The notes beneath the pieces were generated by a model. That model saw nothing but the letters and a program-made list of their open reading frames with translations, did not search any database and was not told where the DNA came from. A stretch of 64,000 nucleotides of DNA, from the NCBI GenBank assembly GCA_018873245.2, contig JAEMBT020000001.1:20114141-20178140 (forward strand), given 5' to 3'. Source of the DNA: Archegozetes longisetosus. Its lineage: Eukaryota > Arthropoda > Arachnida > Sarcoptiformes > Trhypochthoniidae. Positions 9,780 through 22,739 of the stretch are shown piece after piece; the first letter of the stretch is position 1; the number at the start of each line of letters is the position of its first letter. A program made the translations under genes and the position numbers.

Positions 9780-10960
9780 TGGATAAAAAGCGCAAACTGA
9801 TGAATTTTCGTCGATTTCTGACACCTTTTATACTGATTTTGGACAAGGGTTTGTTTTTGCCCAATTAGAAACAGGTGTCATATACACAAGTTCAATAAAA
9901 GTTTAGACGGATTCGTACTCAGGACACTGTTTTGAAGACTCAGTTAAAGAGAAAAGGGATTAACTTTCAAAAGTTAGTCTGGTATTTGAATTTGTGAAGT
10001 TGTCTCAATATTTAACTAAAACGAAAAAGGGATTAAGTTTTAAAGAATAAACAGGTGCTTGTTTTAAGTGCGAGTATGTGTACACTCGAGAAATAAAGTC
10101 ACAATATAATTGATAAGAAATTAAGACTAAAATGTTTATCTAATCTGATATGCGACGATCTTATCAAAAGAGTAAAGTTGAGTATCACGAAAAGACTCTT
10201 CGTAAAATATTAAACACTTTGTGCATATTTTTGCTAAAAAGCATGTCATTTCGCTAAAACAAAACATGCAATTTCTTAATAATGTGCACTGAGCTAATGG
10301 TCAGCCAGTCACTGAAATTGAACGCAATCAAATCATTATGATGTTAGGAAGAAGTATGAAATATAAAGATATTGCGCTTTAACTTTAGACTATAAAACTG
10401 TTTAAAATGAGCTCAAAGGTTTGGTCAAACAGGTGATATTAAGGTTAAGTTTTTTTGAAAATTTATGTTAAAATCGAATATGAGTAATGCATGTGGCGAA
10501 GCAATTAATCTGCCATAGATGTCTTTGGATCATATACTAAATATTTGTGATATATATTTAATTGATTAATGAATTTAAATCTCCTAAAAATTTGTGATAA
10601 TTTTGTTATACTTTATTCTATTTGAATATTTTTAGAGTATAAAATGTTATAATAAAAGATAAGAACTTCATACTCATTTAATCTCTTTTAACCAAAGCCG
10701 ATAAGGAAAAGGGGATATATTTGGATTAACTGATAGGAACGACTTTATTTCTCGACTGTATGTGAGTGAGGAGTGAGTGTGGGTCATAATTTGTGTGAAA
10801 TCTCCTTATTTATTGTCATGAAAAGTGTTTGTCTATTACTTTTTGTTGTTATATATAATGTTCCTAAAATAATACAATGGTATTTCAAGGGTTAAACAAA
10901 ATTAAAGTGAGAGTTAGTGTTATGGTTTTAGCAATAAATCTAGCTGAGCTTATGGTTACA
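9780..10960. other. Intergenic, nothing recognised
   Basis: No frame, long repeat or RNA gene could be supported. Confidence 0.45.
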
Positions 10961-10962
10961 CT

Positions 10963-11655
10963 TCGAAATTTCGAAAAATAAAGTTTCGAAATCCCTGTTT
11001 TGAAGCCCTAATAATACCCTAATAATACGATAAACTCCATTTTGTTTTTATAAGGATATTACTTTCAGATCTCTATTAAGAAACCAATGGATTGGTAGTA
11101 AAAAATAGTAACATTGATGTAATTGTGTTCATTAAAATGATTGGCATATTTATTATCAATTAAACTCAACTTTGCTTTACATCCTTTAGTTTTGTACTCA
11201 TAATGGTCTTTATTTTGTAGGTTTTAATTCCATAAACATTGAATTATTGTGAACTACAATCATTTTTAATTAAGTAAACTCAATTATTCATAATTTATTC
11301 TATAAAACATTGAAAAATAGAAAATCTTTTGCGGAAGAATGTCTATTAATGAATGAAAGACTTAAAGTTTTTATTATCTTTAAAACTCTGTCTGCTAATC
11401 TCTTAATCTATTAGAGTCCCTCTGCAATTCGATAATAGTTAAAACAAGTTTATTCCAGAAATTAGGCTTATTTATTAATTTAATGTTCAATTATAATCTA
11501 TTTGATATTTGAAAATATTTAGTTTCAAATTTAGCTTATTTTAAGTTTAGAAAATCGGATTCTTTTTTCTGGTATAAAGTTTAGAAACAGAGTTTTCGAA
11601 ACTTTACCTTTCGAAACTTTACTTTTCGAAACTTTGTATTTCGAAACTTCCAAGT
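10963..11655. mobile_element. TIR element with repeated TTTCGAAACTT ends
   Basis: The right end carries four copies of a roughly 15-bp TTTCGAAACTTT unit (11592-11650). The left end (10963-11005) carries the same motif inverted. No coding frame lies between, so this is a non-autonomous element of about 0.7 kb with subterminal repeats. Confidence 0.55.
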
Positions 11656-11789
11656 GATCCCGAGTTTATCAGATGTCGCGACACGTATTGACAAACTGTA
11701 AAATCTACAAATCGCCTGGTATAAGCAAGTAAAACAGTACACGATACTTAATGTATTTTAATATGCTTTTGGACAAGAACGCCGCTCTA

Positions 11790-11987
11790 TAGTCCCTGAA
11801 CAAATTACAAATATATAGTTTATTGAGTGAGCCAAATTTCAATGTTAAATATCAAACATTTTGCATAAGTCTACTAATGATTCATAATCAAATCAAGTAC
11901 AACATTAATACTGTCACGACCCTTAAAATAAGTCAAATAAAAATATAAAGTGATTGGTTCACTCATTTGTAATTTGTCCAGAGATCA
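11790..11987. repeat. Short inverted-repeat element
   Basis: CTGAACAAATTACAAAT...GAGTGAGCCAA at the left is mirrored by TTGGTTCACTCATTTGTAATTTGTCCAG at the right. The arms are about 30 bp with one gap. A solo MITE is the simplest reading. Confidence 0.5.
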
Positions 11988-12305
11988 TGTTGTGGTGTTC
12001 TTTACCATAAGCATATTCGAACACATTAAGTACCGTATGCTGTTATACTTGGTATAAGGGATATGTTTCACTATTTGGTTTATCTCTAAAGTGTGTATGC
12101 TTCAATTTATTCAATGGTAAGCACATGGACCCTCAGCAACAGAGTAGCGCTAAAGTTAAAACGCAGTGTTCCAAATAAAAACAGTGCTATTTCACTGCGA
12201 TTTTAAGTACTTGACTCATTTGTACCATGTGTCAGACTCTAGAAGACAATATATGAGTGAACTGTGGTCAAATGACTTCGAAATAATGCTATATTAAAGT
12301 TTAAG

Positions 12306-13036
12306 TAGCGCAAACTCTTTAATATGATAATTATTTTAAGTTACTATAAAGAAATCACTATTATAATGTGCAAAACATTAAGTTTCTGCTATTTTTATAG
12401 TAATAAATATACACCGGATAAGCATATAAAAGAATATCGGGCATATCACTCAAAATCGTATAAATTAACTCAAATATCGATAATATAAAGTTAATTAATT
12501 AAAGTTTGCGAATTTATAAAAGCATATTTGAACTTTTCAAACATATTTTCAATTTCAGGCATATTCTCAAATTTTTCTTAGTATTAAATGATATTTTAAC
12601 AGAAACATGTGGGAAATTCAGATTTTAAAGCACAGATTATTTTAATCCTTTTATCACAACTCTTTCTATCTTAACACATGACATTTCTGAAGCCGATGAT
12701 GAAACGTTAAGATCTTATATACCCGAAGAGTTATCTGTTTCACTTACGCCCCAATCACATCTTGTGATGTTGAACGAAGTTTTTCTCGTTTTAAGCATGT
12801 ATTTAATGATAAAAGGCTTTGTTTTACTATTGGAAATTTGAGATATATCTTTGTAGTACATTGTTTTAAATAAATATGAGTTAAATTAGTAAAGTTTTTG
12901 AGAATATTTATGAGAATATTTTACTAATTTTTTGGGTATATTTATGTGCATATTTTGAAAATTATTTAAGCATAAAATCCGCTCTATAGTAATAAACAAT
13001 ATCCGGTTCCTTTGTTACATCAAAGAGTTTGCGCTA
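12306..13036. mobile_element. hAT-like element, degenerate (731 bp)
   Basis: Perfect 15-bp ends TAGCGCAAACTCTTT / AAAGAGTTTGCGCTA enclose a hAT transposase C-terminal remnant. The matching flanks AAAGTTT / AAACTTT extend the symmetry a little. The internal length is far too small for a full hAT transposase, so this is an internally deleted copy. Confidence 0.65.
12745..12873 (+). pseudogene. hAT transposase C-terminal dimerisation fragment
   Basis: Forty-two codons read YAPITSCDVERSFSRFK..., then NDKRLCFTIGNLRY, and end FK-stop. The C-x-V-E-R-S-F-S signature followed by a K/R-rich segment and a Leu-rich end is the hAT dimerisation domain, lying at the usual C-terminal end. The frame is lost upstream. 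Confidence 0.8.
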
Positions 13037-13252
13037 ATTAACAAACTTTAATTATGACTTATTCCTAAGTTTTCACTACACGATATTATTAAAACTCAAT
13101 TCCCCAACATGAGTAAAACTATTATATTAAAATTTCCAATTTATTACGTTGAAATGGACTGATTAATAAAGCAGTATCTGTATGAATGCAATCATTATTA
13201 AGTTGAACTCAAGGTTCATCACTTGCTATGTTAGTGTTAGTTCAAGTGTGGT

Positions 13253-13253
<1 letters not shown>

Positions 13254-13289
<36 letters not shown>
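13254..13289. repeat. (CA)n microsatellite
   Basis: About 17 uninterrupted AC dinucleotides, ending just before CATTATAACAG. Confidence 0.95.
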
Positions 13290-13290
<1 letters not shown>

Positions 13291-13404
13291 CATTATAACA
13301 GATTTTAACATTTTATTCAATTATATTTTTACATTGAAAGACAATGAATTGAGTTTTAACTTGAACCACTATTTCTCTACAACGATCGCTCAATTAATTT
13401 GTAA

Positions 13405-15284
13405 TCAAAGCCACGCTTCGGCACCATGTTTTTCTTTGATAATCGAAATGCTATCAATGATCCGACCATTCTTTTAAAATAAAAACTTATATTAAATACG
13501 AATTCATTAAGAAATTGACTATTGATTACCTGATCATCAGATACTTGTTGTAGAGAAATATGCGTTGAGTTATGGATTTGAACTCTAGAATAGCTGTAAT
13601 CATGATTCTTAAAAGCAGACCATTGAGGAAGGTTTTTGTTAAAAGTTGCGTGTTTTTCAGGACAGCCCTTCATCAGGTGATAAAACAAAATTTTTTAAAC
13701 TAGGGTATAATATATATGTAACTTGAAAGTCAAAATATGAATTGAAAAAGTGCATCGTGTGAGACATAATAGATTACTGTCAGACTTGCTTATGTGTAAG
13801 CTATCTTCAAGTCTAATTCGATATTTTTGTCTGGTTGCCTTATAAGTGATCAATATTTTGGTTTGTCCAATGTATATAATTTATATTCTACTTTTGAATT
13901 ATGAAAAAAATGTTTATATTTACCGCACTTCCAGTTGTTATATGAATGGGTGCCTTCGGATTCTCATAGGGATTAGATTTGGTTCCGTTAAAAACTTCAT
14001 TATTATAGACGGGAAACAATCTATGGTAATAGTGCTCGTGTCCATAAAACTGTACATCGACGCCATACTTGTAAAACAGGTCTTCTAAACCATATAAAAC
14101 ACTTCCCGTGTGTTTGATTTGAATTCCTTTTCGAAGATAATGTCTCTCATAAAGCTTTTCGTCACAAGAGTCGTCACCGATTTTAGCGCAATAGAGAGGT
14201 CTGTGACCCATAGTTATAATCCATGGCCTTAAATTTCTGTTTTCTGGTTTATTGGCTTCTTTTAGATCTTTCTCAAGCCATTCATATTGTTTTTGAATCT
14301 GGTCCCAACCATATGTAGTGGCGTAATAGAACTCAGAGCTAAACATTACGATATGAGCTCGCCCTATGTTCAAGCTATAAAACTGGTTGTTTTGTTGACC
14401 AGTGCCACTGTTGACCATCGTGAAACGATTATCATAATTTGAGAAATTATTATGAATTTCATGATTACCGGCGCATGTCATGTACGGAACATTAGCAGCA
14501 ATTGGTTCAATTATCCTCATAAAAGCGTCGCCAACTCTTGCATTGTCCTAATGTCACATTCGATGTAAGGATCAAAATTGTCAAAATTGTCAAATTTGAA
14601 TAATGTTTTGGAGTCATACTGAATGCATATCATATGCGAAATCTCCGACATGAAAGATTATGTCATACATGCCACTTTGGACATCATTTACTAATCGAGG
14701 TACTGATTGTGCGTTTTCTTTGCCCATATCTCCATAAATAGCTAATCTCGGGCTCCAATCGTTACCACTCGGCAGTGTTACAAATGAATATTGTTTACTC
14801 CATCCTTCGGCACTTCCGCAACGATATACTATATTTTGTTAATAAATGAAACTGAATTTTACCTAGAAAACATTTAATTAATTCTAGTACTCAACTATAT
14901 TTGCTTTTAGCTTTAAGTCCTTTAATAGTTACTCTATGAATATACATATGCCTCTTCTCAGATCCATTATCAGTGAACTGAGTGGTGACACCATCAGCTT
15001 TTTTGTCATAACTGTCTAGTCCGTACTCGACTGTGGGTGCGGTACTGATGTGGTGTGGAGTAACCCATGTCACTATCATTTCAGTTTCATCAGCTAATTA
15101 TCAAATTCATACAAGATTTTTGTTATCCATACAAAAATTTGGAAAAGTTTTATCTCAAAATTGATGGTATTAAGTATTGATTATACAAACCTCCCAAAGA
15201 TAGATGTATTTGTTCAGGACTATTACTTTGAGCATAACATTCAAAAATTGATATGAGTAACACACATAACGTTAAAAAGTCCAT
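13405..15284 (-). CDS. Purple acid phosphatase (PAP7-like metallophosphatase)
   Basis: Six exons join in frame: 15191-15284, 14896-15093, 14620-14828, 13924-14547, 13530-13667 and 13405-13470, giving 442 aa, the usual size of animal PAP-like proteins. A signal peptide (MDFLTLCVLLISIFECYA) points to secretion or lysosomes. An N-terminal fibronectin-like part (MIVTWVTP, RCGSAEGWS) precedes the dimetal phosphatase domain with all five metal-binding blocks: GDMG, GDFAYD, GNHE, MGHRPLYC and GHEHYYHR. The C-terminus follows the family pattern (HITTGSAGC, then DSISIIKEKHG). It should hydrolyse phosphate monoesters at acid pH using an Fe-Fe or Fe-Zn centre. Introns are about 70-260 nt. A TATA box lies just upstream. 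Confidence 0.95.
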
Positions 15285-15352
15285 TTCGTTTTAACTTTTA
15301 TTTGCGTTAAGTCAAACTAGCAATTTTTCATTTCTTAACCTGTTCTTGTCTT

Positions 15353-15360
15353 ATTTTATA
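15353..15360 (-). promoter_or_regulatory. TATA box of the acid phosphatase gene
   Basis: On the minus strand the sequence TATAAAATAAG lies about 70 nt upstream of the ATG at 15284. Confidence 0.55.
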
Positions 15361-15399
15361 TGATTTGATAAACATTTGATAAACATTTGATTCCTATTC

Positions 15400-16296
15400 G
15401 AATGTGGTCACAACAGCTGTTTGTGACTCCCATCATTTTGATAAGCTCTTAAATTAGTCGTGAGATGTATTTGATTTGAGTTACTTTACAAGTTTTATGC
15501 AGTTTCTACAAGTTGAGCTCAACTCATTTATTCTAGCTTTTCCATTTATCTTATCAGTCACTCTCTCATTTGCAAAATTGTGGAAATTAAGTAAACGCAC
15601 TACAGATGAAGAGCCAATAAGCCTTACAGTGCATCAAATTGCAGTTAACTTATCTGAATTGACACAAAAGCGTTTACCTCATTCTTTTATCAATTTAAGA
15701 CAAATAAAAGTTGTTTGTAGAATTTTAAATTTCAACGCTATCACTATATCTTATCTTTAAAACAGTTACTATTATATCCCGAAAATCGCGAGTATTCACA
15801 GAAGGTCAGTAGATATGACGCACAACACTTTATTTTATCATAAGATTACTTGATAAAATCTATAAATTGACTCTTAACTCCAATCTATCACATTTATTCG
15901 TACAATTCAAACGAATCGCTAAATTGTAAGTTATGTAAGTTCAAAATTCAAAGTAGTTTACATGCAATTCAACGTTAGAGGAAGCAAAGCGTTTTCAGAG
16001 TAAAGTATCCGCATTCAAATAAATAATACAAATACGGAGAACCCACAAACACTTCATACATAGAAAATCGAACGACAAAAACTTATCTAAGCATTTAATA
16101 GCATATGTTATGTCAAATCATACGTTAAACAAAAATACTTTTTATGGAAACTCAATGACATTCGCTTTAGTTTTGACATTCAAATGTAATATTCAGTGGA
16201 TTATATATTCTCATTCTCATAACAATTATGCAATGTTTTGGCAATTGTTCAAACGAACTATGAATAAGGACTAAAACATTGATGATCGATAGCTAT
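15400..16296. other. Intergenic, nothing recognised
   Basis: The one long frame here (about 15476-15760, +) has no ATG at its start, no splice logic and no known motif, so it is not called. Confidence 0.4.
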
Positions 16297-16338
16297 TTTG
16301 TATTCTTTAGTTTGTATTCTTTAGTTTGTATTCTTTAG
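16297..16338 (+). repeat. Three perfect tandem copies of a 14-mer
   Basis: TTTGTATTCTTTAG occurs three times head to tail without change. Confidence 0.95.
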
Positions 16339-16599
16339 TTAATACGGAGGTTTTCTTTAGTAAATAATATTTAGTAAAAAATGTTTTAAACATTATATAT
16401 AATGCTCTAATGTAGAGGTCTTATGCTCTGACATTGTTGAAGCACTTCCTATTGCTGGCGTAGTTTTGTCATCATTTCAATTGTGCCGATATTTTGCTGC
16501 ATTTAAGCATGAATTAAGTCATAAGATAGAATGCACTAATACTGTTATAAGTACTAAATTTGCCGAACAAACTTGACTTACATTCACAACAATAACATA

Positions 16600-17098
16600 G
16601 ATCACTGATGATATTTTTTTGACCTGTCGATAACTCATTTATTATGTTGATCAACAGATGTGAATCAAATAACTCTTTTGTGACCTCAACATTTGCTTAT
16701 GTGAGGACGATGCCAGCAAAGAAACTTCAGATCATATTATTTAATAAAGATGAATTGAACATTGCATTTACTTGTTGCTTTATCTAAACCCAGTTTCATG
16801 TGGTGAGCGCATGTAGTTTTGTGACATAGCTATATGTATAACATAATTTTCTACAATAATCAATTAGTCATACATTTAATATGATCTTAATATGCGATTT
16901 AGCTTAGATAAAACAAAAAATAGATGCAACCTTTAGACTCTAGTTAAGATTTCTATCAAATAATTTGATCTGAAGCTTTTCTCCTGATATCCACTCACAA
17001 AAAAATGCTCAGGTCACAAAAGAATTGTTTGATTCAAGTATGCTGATCAACATAACAATCAGTTATTGATAGGTCCAAAATATCAATTAGTGATTAAC
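16600..17098. mobile_element. Fold-back MITE (~500 bp)
   Basis: Arms of about 100-140 bp are inverted copies. GATGATATTTTTTTGACCTG and TTATTATGTTGATCAACA on the left return in reverse complement at about 17040-17095, and GAAACTTCAGATCATATT pairs with 16962-16980. There is no coding content. This is a typical long-TIR non-autonomous element. Confidence 0.8.
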
Positions 17099-19200
17099 TT
17101 GTTTTTGTGAAGGTAAGTACGAAGATTTGTTTAAAAATCGGATTTTAAGTTCTTTACTAAATCTTTATTCTGTTGTGATAACTACCGAACTTTGTCCATC
17201 TTTGTCTACAGAACCTATTTTACTAATAATCACTTTATTTGAATTGATGTAAACTCTTTTATCAAAAGCATAAGTCATCAAAGTCTTGGATCTTGAGCTA
17301 AGTAGCTTTCAAAGAATCGTACAGAAGTTCATAAACTAATAGTGTCTGCTATGTAACACAAGTATTTTATTAGAAGCAATTTTGGTGAACCAATGCGCTT
17401 TATATTCAACAAATTGTTTGCCTTCAAATATGTATGGTAAATATTTTTGTTACTATCAGCTCTATTCATAAAATAGCAAATATTAGTGAAAGAGTTGTCA
17501 TTATTTGCGCATTTTTTGTATCCTTTAATTACAATTTTATCGACAAAATTTTATCAGACTTCTATCAAATGTCAAAATATATTAATCTGTGCTCTCATTT
17601 GTGGACATACGTCAACTGCAGCCTTTATAGTGTTCTTGATAATAACCAATGCGATACTCTTCAAAGTTCTCACTTTCAGACTTACATTCAATTTCATTAT
17701 AATTAATATATAGTCGAGTTTTATAAGGTTTTCACAATAATTTGATTGTAGTCGAGGTCAAATTAAGATTTACGCAATCACTTTATTTTGAAGCCAACAG
17801 TTTGCGTGGCTTTATTTTCGCTTTGAACTTCATTAAGCTCGTCTTTTCGGTCGTTTACGAATGTATAAGCACCAGAAATGTGTGTTTTATTTAATTGAAT
17901 GTGCACTAAGACAACTATTTGAAGCAAATTTGAGATTGTGTTCGATCGCACATTTGTTGTCAATTTGTTCATTCAATTACGAGAACAATGCGAAAATTCA
18001 GCTAATCTAAGTTGAATTCTTTCTAGAGAAGGCTTAGCTTGGGATATTTGGCTGTAGTTAACAACTTGGATTATTATGTGAAAAGTGAATCGGTTTAAAA
18101 ACTTGAAAACCTTTTCAATAGAGATGGTACATCAGATCGTTCATTTAAAGTAAGTTTAAAGTGCAAATAGTCATTATATATGAAAAAGGTTTGATGTTTC
18201 CATAAAGTTTTCACCAGACATTTTATTTAATTTATGGATATCTGACAAATTTTCAATACCTTCGCAAGTTGTTAAAGAAGGTAATTGTATTCGTTTGCTA
18301 TGCCGATACCTAACTTCAACTATATTTTCACATTCGAAATACAGTTCGCTTATATATTAGTTTGTGACAAAGTTCAATCAAACGTAGTCAGACTTTAAAT
18401 CAATTTGTTATCACTGGATTCAGGTATTATCACAACTATGACCACAAGAGAATTAGTTCAAATAATGACTATATTTGACTGATTGACCCCAAATTATCAT
18501 TTTGTTCCTATATTTCAAAGTGCTATTTGATTTGACCTCTTTATTCTGATGTCTTGTTATATGAGCGTTTAAATGTATTACTCAATTGTTTCTATTTGTT
18601 AGAAAAGTGTTTCACTACCCAGAATAAAGTTAATATATTTGCAATAAAAACAAATATTTAAATGAAATAGATGTTAACTCGGAGCCATTTTTAAAAAATT
18701 GAGTTTTGTTGGTTTGATAAACAGTCAGATATTATATAAAGAACTTAATTTCTCAATTGAGTTATGAATTTAAGAAAAAACACAAAAGTATATTTTCCAG
18801 AGCAATTTATTTGAGCAAAGATTTCTTAAAATATTCAAACTCTTTCAACATCCAATATTTTCTCTATTTTTTTATACTTAAAGAGTGAGAATAAGGCATC
18901 AGTTTATTGAACAAGTTTAGTTTGAACGAAACTAATAGAAAACCAATAGAAAAGATTAAAGGTGTGAAATATATATATACAAAAAATTGACTAATAACCG
19001 AGACAATGCTTATTAAATAGTGAATAGTGTCGGCAGTAAAAAACGAGATGTGAATCTAATGTTGAAAATTGGAAAAATATTGACTGTAATTAGGAACGAG
19101 TGAACAATCATTTTCTCTCAACATTCATTAGTGTTCAATAACTCCTAACATCATTTCTCAATTTAACAAAACTTAATAATAATTCGTTTTGATTATTCGT
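17099..19200. other. Intergenic, nothing recognised
   Basis: Two overlapping hydrophobic frames near 17434-17713 (+) have no recognisable family or splice signals. The rest shows nothing. Confidence 0.4.
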
Positions 19201-19203
19201 TTA

Positions 19204-22200
19204 TTATTCGCTATTTTGAGCTCCAATTTCAATTATACTGTCCTCTGACTCTTCCATATACGTTCGGTCCAACATTTTCTTCAAGTCCTCATCTGAATAA
19301 AGTCTATCACTTTCCAACTTATCAGAAGAATAATTATAAATAGCCTTAAAATCTGTTGAATGCAAAACATTTAACAATTCCTGTAATGACATTTCGCGTG
19401 ATTTATTCTCAACCAATTGGTCCGAAGCTCGAAAGAAGTGTCCCTTTTGTATAATCATTTTGTCTAATTTACGTTTCGCGTTTGCAGTTCGCACTATCTT
19501 TTCATCTATAGTTTCAGCGGTGACTAATCGATAAACAATCACAGGTTTTGATTGTCCGATTCGATGACATCTGTCCTGAGCCTGAAGATCCATTTGTGGG
19601 TTCCAATCGGAATCATATATGATGGCAGTGTCAGCACCGATCAAATTAATACCTTATCCAATAAGAAAAATTATAAAATTTTGAGTCTAAATAGTATATG
19701 GTTAATACCTAGACCTCCGGCGCGCGTTGATATTAGAAACAAAAATATTTTATTATTATTATTGAACTCTTCGATACATTGACGTCTTATTTCTAATTTT
19801 GTGTTTCCATCAAGTCTTAGATAACTATATCGACGATAATTACAATACTCTTCTATTATGTCCAACATTTTGGTCATTTGTGAGAATAATAAGACCCTAT
19901 GTTTACGGATAAACAGTTCTCCCAATAGTTCATCCAAAGCTCGCATCTTTCCTGAGGTTCTCACTATATCTTCGCTCACAATCACATCATTTGTCTTTGG
20001 ATTTATTGGCCACTGAATCAGATATGGATGATTCGTTATTTTCCTCAACTGCATCATTATATTGGTTTTAGTGAAACGACCAAATGATACAACTTGTGGA
20101 CTATTTTCATCAGTTATCAGTTCCACCGGCAATTCAATAACACTTTCGTTAACTAGGAGGCTGATTTCTTCGTCTTCGAACCATTCTTCAAATTCTTTTT
20201 CAAAGTGCGCGTAATCTATATTTTTAACACATTTACGACGCTTTCGGCCTTCGCTTAAGTCACAGTTAACTGTGAAATAATCACTTTTTGTCTAGGAAAG
20301 AAATCAAAATTTTAAAACGTATTTGAAGATGTCTAATTAAGACTCATTGACTGGCAAGTAAACAAAAGTTCAAATGATTGTTAGGTTAATAGAAGCATAA
20401 AAGTCAGCTTTAAAAATATAAAATTGAATTGCCAAACAGTTTAGCTACAGATAAGTTGATAAATATAATGAATGCTAGATATTCATACCTTTCCGCTGTT
20501 GACTAAATTGACAGAAGCCTCATAAAGCGCTTGTTGGGTTAGAGTTGATGGCGCATAGATTAAAACTTCTTTCTTTGGCGGCAAATTGAGACCAACTTCT
20601 CTTTTAGTTCTTCTCAGCATAAATGGTGACAAAATCTGATGCATCGATGAGATGATTTTCCTTTCCATTTCTTGTTGAATTATCTGTTCATCACTCGAAT
20701 TACAAGCCAACCATTCCTCAAAACTTATTTTTAAATAAACTAATTATTAAAATTGTCTATGAAAATAGGTAAAATCGTGAATTACATTTCTAGATCATTG
20801 AACATGTTGGGTGAAACATAGTTCAACAGAGACCATAATTCAGCTAAACTGTTATGAAGTGGAGTTCCAGTCAGTATCAATCGATTCCTCGACTTTATCG
20901 ATCTCATCATTCTGTGGATATTTCATAGAAATCAAAAGATAAAAATTGGGTCAGACTCATTGTAAGAAAATCTTTAGACATTTTAAACTGTAAACGTGAC
21001 AATAGATAATAAAAGTAATAATTACTTCGATAATTGACAATTAAAATTTTTGATTTTGTGTCCTTCGTCTATAATAACATAATTCCAGTCATACTTCTTC
21101 ATAGTTCCGATTTCATACTTAAATATCTCGTAAGAAGTGATGACTACAGGGTAGCATCGTTTAGTTATGCCGAAAGCATAAATATTAACCAAATTATCGA
21201 TTTGACTGCGTAACAGCTTTCTCTTTTTCTTATGGCCATGAAATAGAAGCGTCGGAATAAGAGGTGCAAAGCGTTCGAACTCAACTTTCCAATTATGTAA
21301 AGTAGTCAAAGGCGCAACCACTAGATATGGCCCTAAGCAATTACCAGTTTTATCACTTTCAATCAGATGAGCAATTAATGCAATGCATTGGATAGTCTTT
21401 CCTAAACCCATTTCATCGGCCAGTAGTCCATTCATGTTATTTTGGTGCAAAAGTCTTAGCCAATCGAGTCCTTCCAACTGATAGTCTCTCATAAGCGCGC
21501 CTAAAATACGATTAATTCAACTCAATTTTCAGTTTAAACATCGGACACTACTTTAACTTAATTTTAATAACAAATAAACTACAGTCTTTTCTTAGAGAAA
21601 CTTAAAACTTATTCTTAAGTTGATATTTTCTATTTTCAAGAAATTTTGCTTAGCTATATTAATAGACTTAATGAATAAAAAGCCAGATTACAATCCAAAT
21701 ACATATAGAATACCTTTTTAATGTTTTTGTTAGAAAAATAGTTTATTTGAAAAAGAGTAGGTTACCTGAAAGAAGAAGTGGTTGCCTTATATCGATTGGC
21801 GATCCACCAAAATATCTATCGTTTGGGACAACTTTTCTATTGACTTCGATACTATCTATACTTTCATCAGAACTGTTGAGCAATTGATAGATTTCATCAT
21901 TACAGAGAAAAGAACTCTTTCTTTTTCGTGATGAACGTCTCAAACCATTTTGAGACATAATTTTATCGGTCTCTTCATCACTACTTTTATTATTCATCTG
22001 AGTCAATATTTGGCGATAATTTGAACTGTTTCTTGTATTATAGCTCTTCTTTCCTGATAGAATCAAACTTATTTGAATTAAAACCTTGTTTTGAAATTTA
22101 CTTCAGAAAAGAGAGTAAGAATTAAGAAAAATTTATATATGAAAACTTTGTTCGAATAACTAAAACATTGAGAAAATCATACTTCGATTCACTTCCTCCT

Positions 22201-22714
22201 GATGCTTCTTCTGAATCGGGCTCTCATTCATTTCAATCGATCTCTTCTTTTCCAACAACTCTTTCTGTTCAGACATATTCTTCTCCAAGACTTGTGAGAA
22301 GTATTTACTCTTTTTAAGTAATTTCATTAACTCCTGAAACCGTTTCTCGTGACTAACCGATCGATCACTACTTGAACCATTTAAAAGTGTGTCATCTAGT
22401 CTTCGATCATCTTCACTGCACTCAAACCATTGACTCTCGTGTTGAACTTGCTCTTCAGCATCAGATCCACTAAGTACTCTGCCAGCTGAATCGCTTGTCT
22501 TCAACCGAACCATTTTTTTCTGCGCTTCTACCGACTCTCCACCCGTTGATAACTTTGGGGACAACTTTTCCAAACTATCACAACTGAAGAATGAGATATT
22601 ACTCGTACTATTACTGCTACTATCTATAGCCACCGAATCAGAGATTGAGTCAAAGAAATTGTCGTTGGTGGTCGACGACTCATCTATATTGATATGTAAA
22701 ACTTCGGAAAACAT
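19204..22714 (-). CDS. HELLS: HELLS/LSH-type SNF2 chromatin remodeler
   Basis: Seven exons join in frame: 22183-22714, 21766-22053, 21026-21500, 20786-20911, 20489-20723, 19709-20291 and 19204-19652, giving 895 aa. The N-terminal ~270 residues are acidic, Ser-rich and partly coiled-coil ([19 protein letters not shown]). The ATPase follows: [12 protein letters not shown], Walker [15 protein letters not shown] box, [15 protein letters not shown], then the second lobe with [32 protein letters not shown] and [11 protein letters not shown]. The two-block C-terminus ([15 protein letters not shown] and an acidic tail) and the overall order match vertebrate HELLS and plant DDM1, not ISWI or CHD proteins. 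Known family role: ATP-driven nucleosome remodelling that supports DNA methylation, macroH2A deposition and transposon silencing. An insertion rich in basic and acidic residues lies between the lobes (about residues 553-605). Confidence 0.92.
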
Positions 22715-22739
22715 TGCCCAAAATTGACTTTAGACGGAT

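Noticed and set aside
13846..14088. Plus-strand 80-residue frame
   Set aside because: Antisense to the main exon of the acid phosphatase.
17434..17713. Chemoreceptor-like hydrophobic frames
   Set aside because: Two overlapping frames, no conserved motif, no splice signals. Hydrophobicity alone is expected in T-rich DNA.
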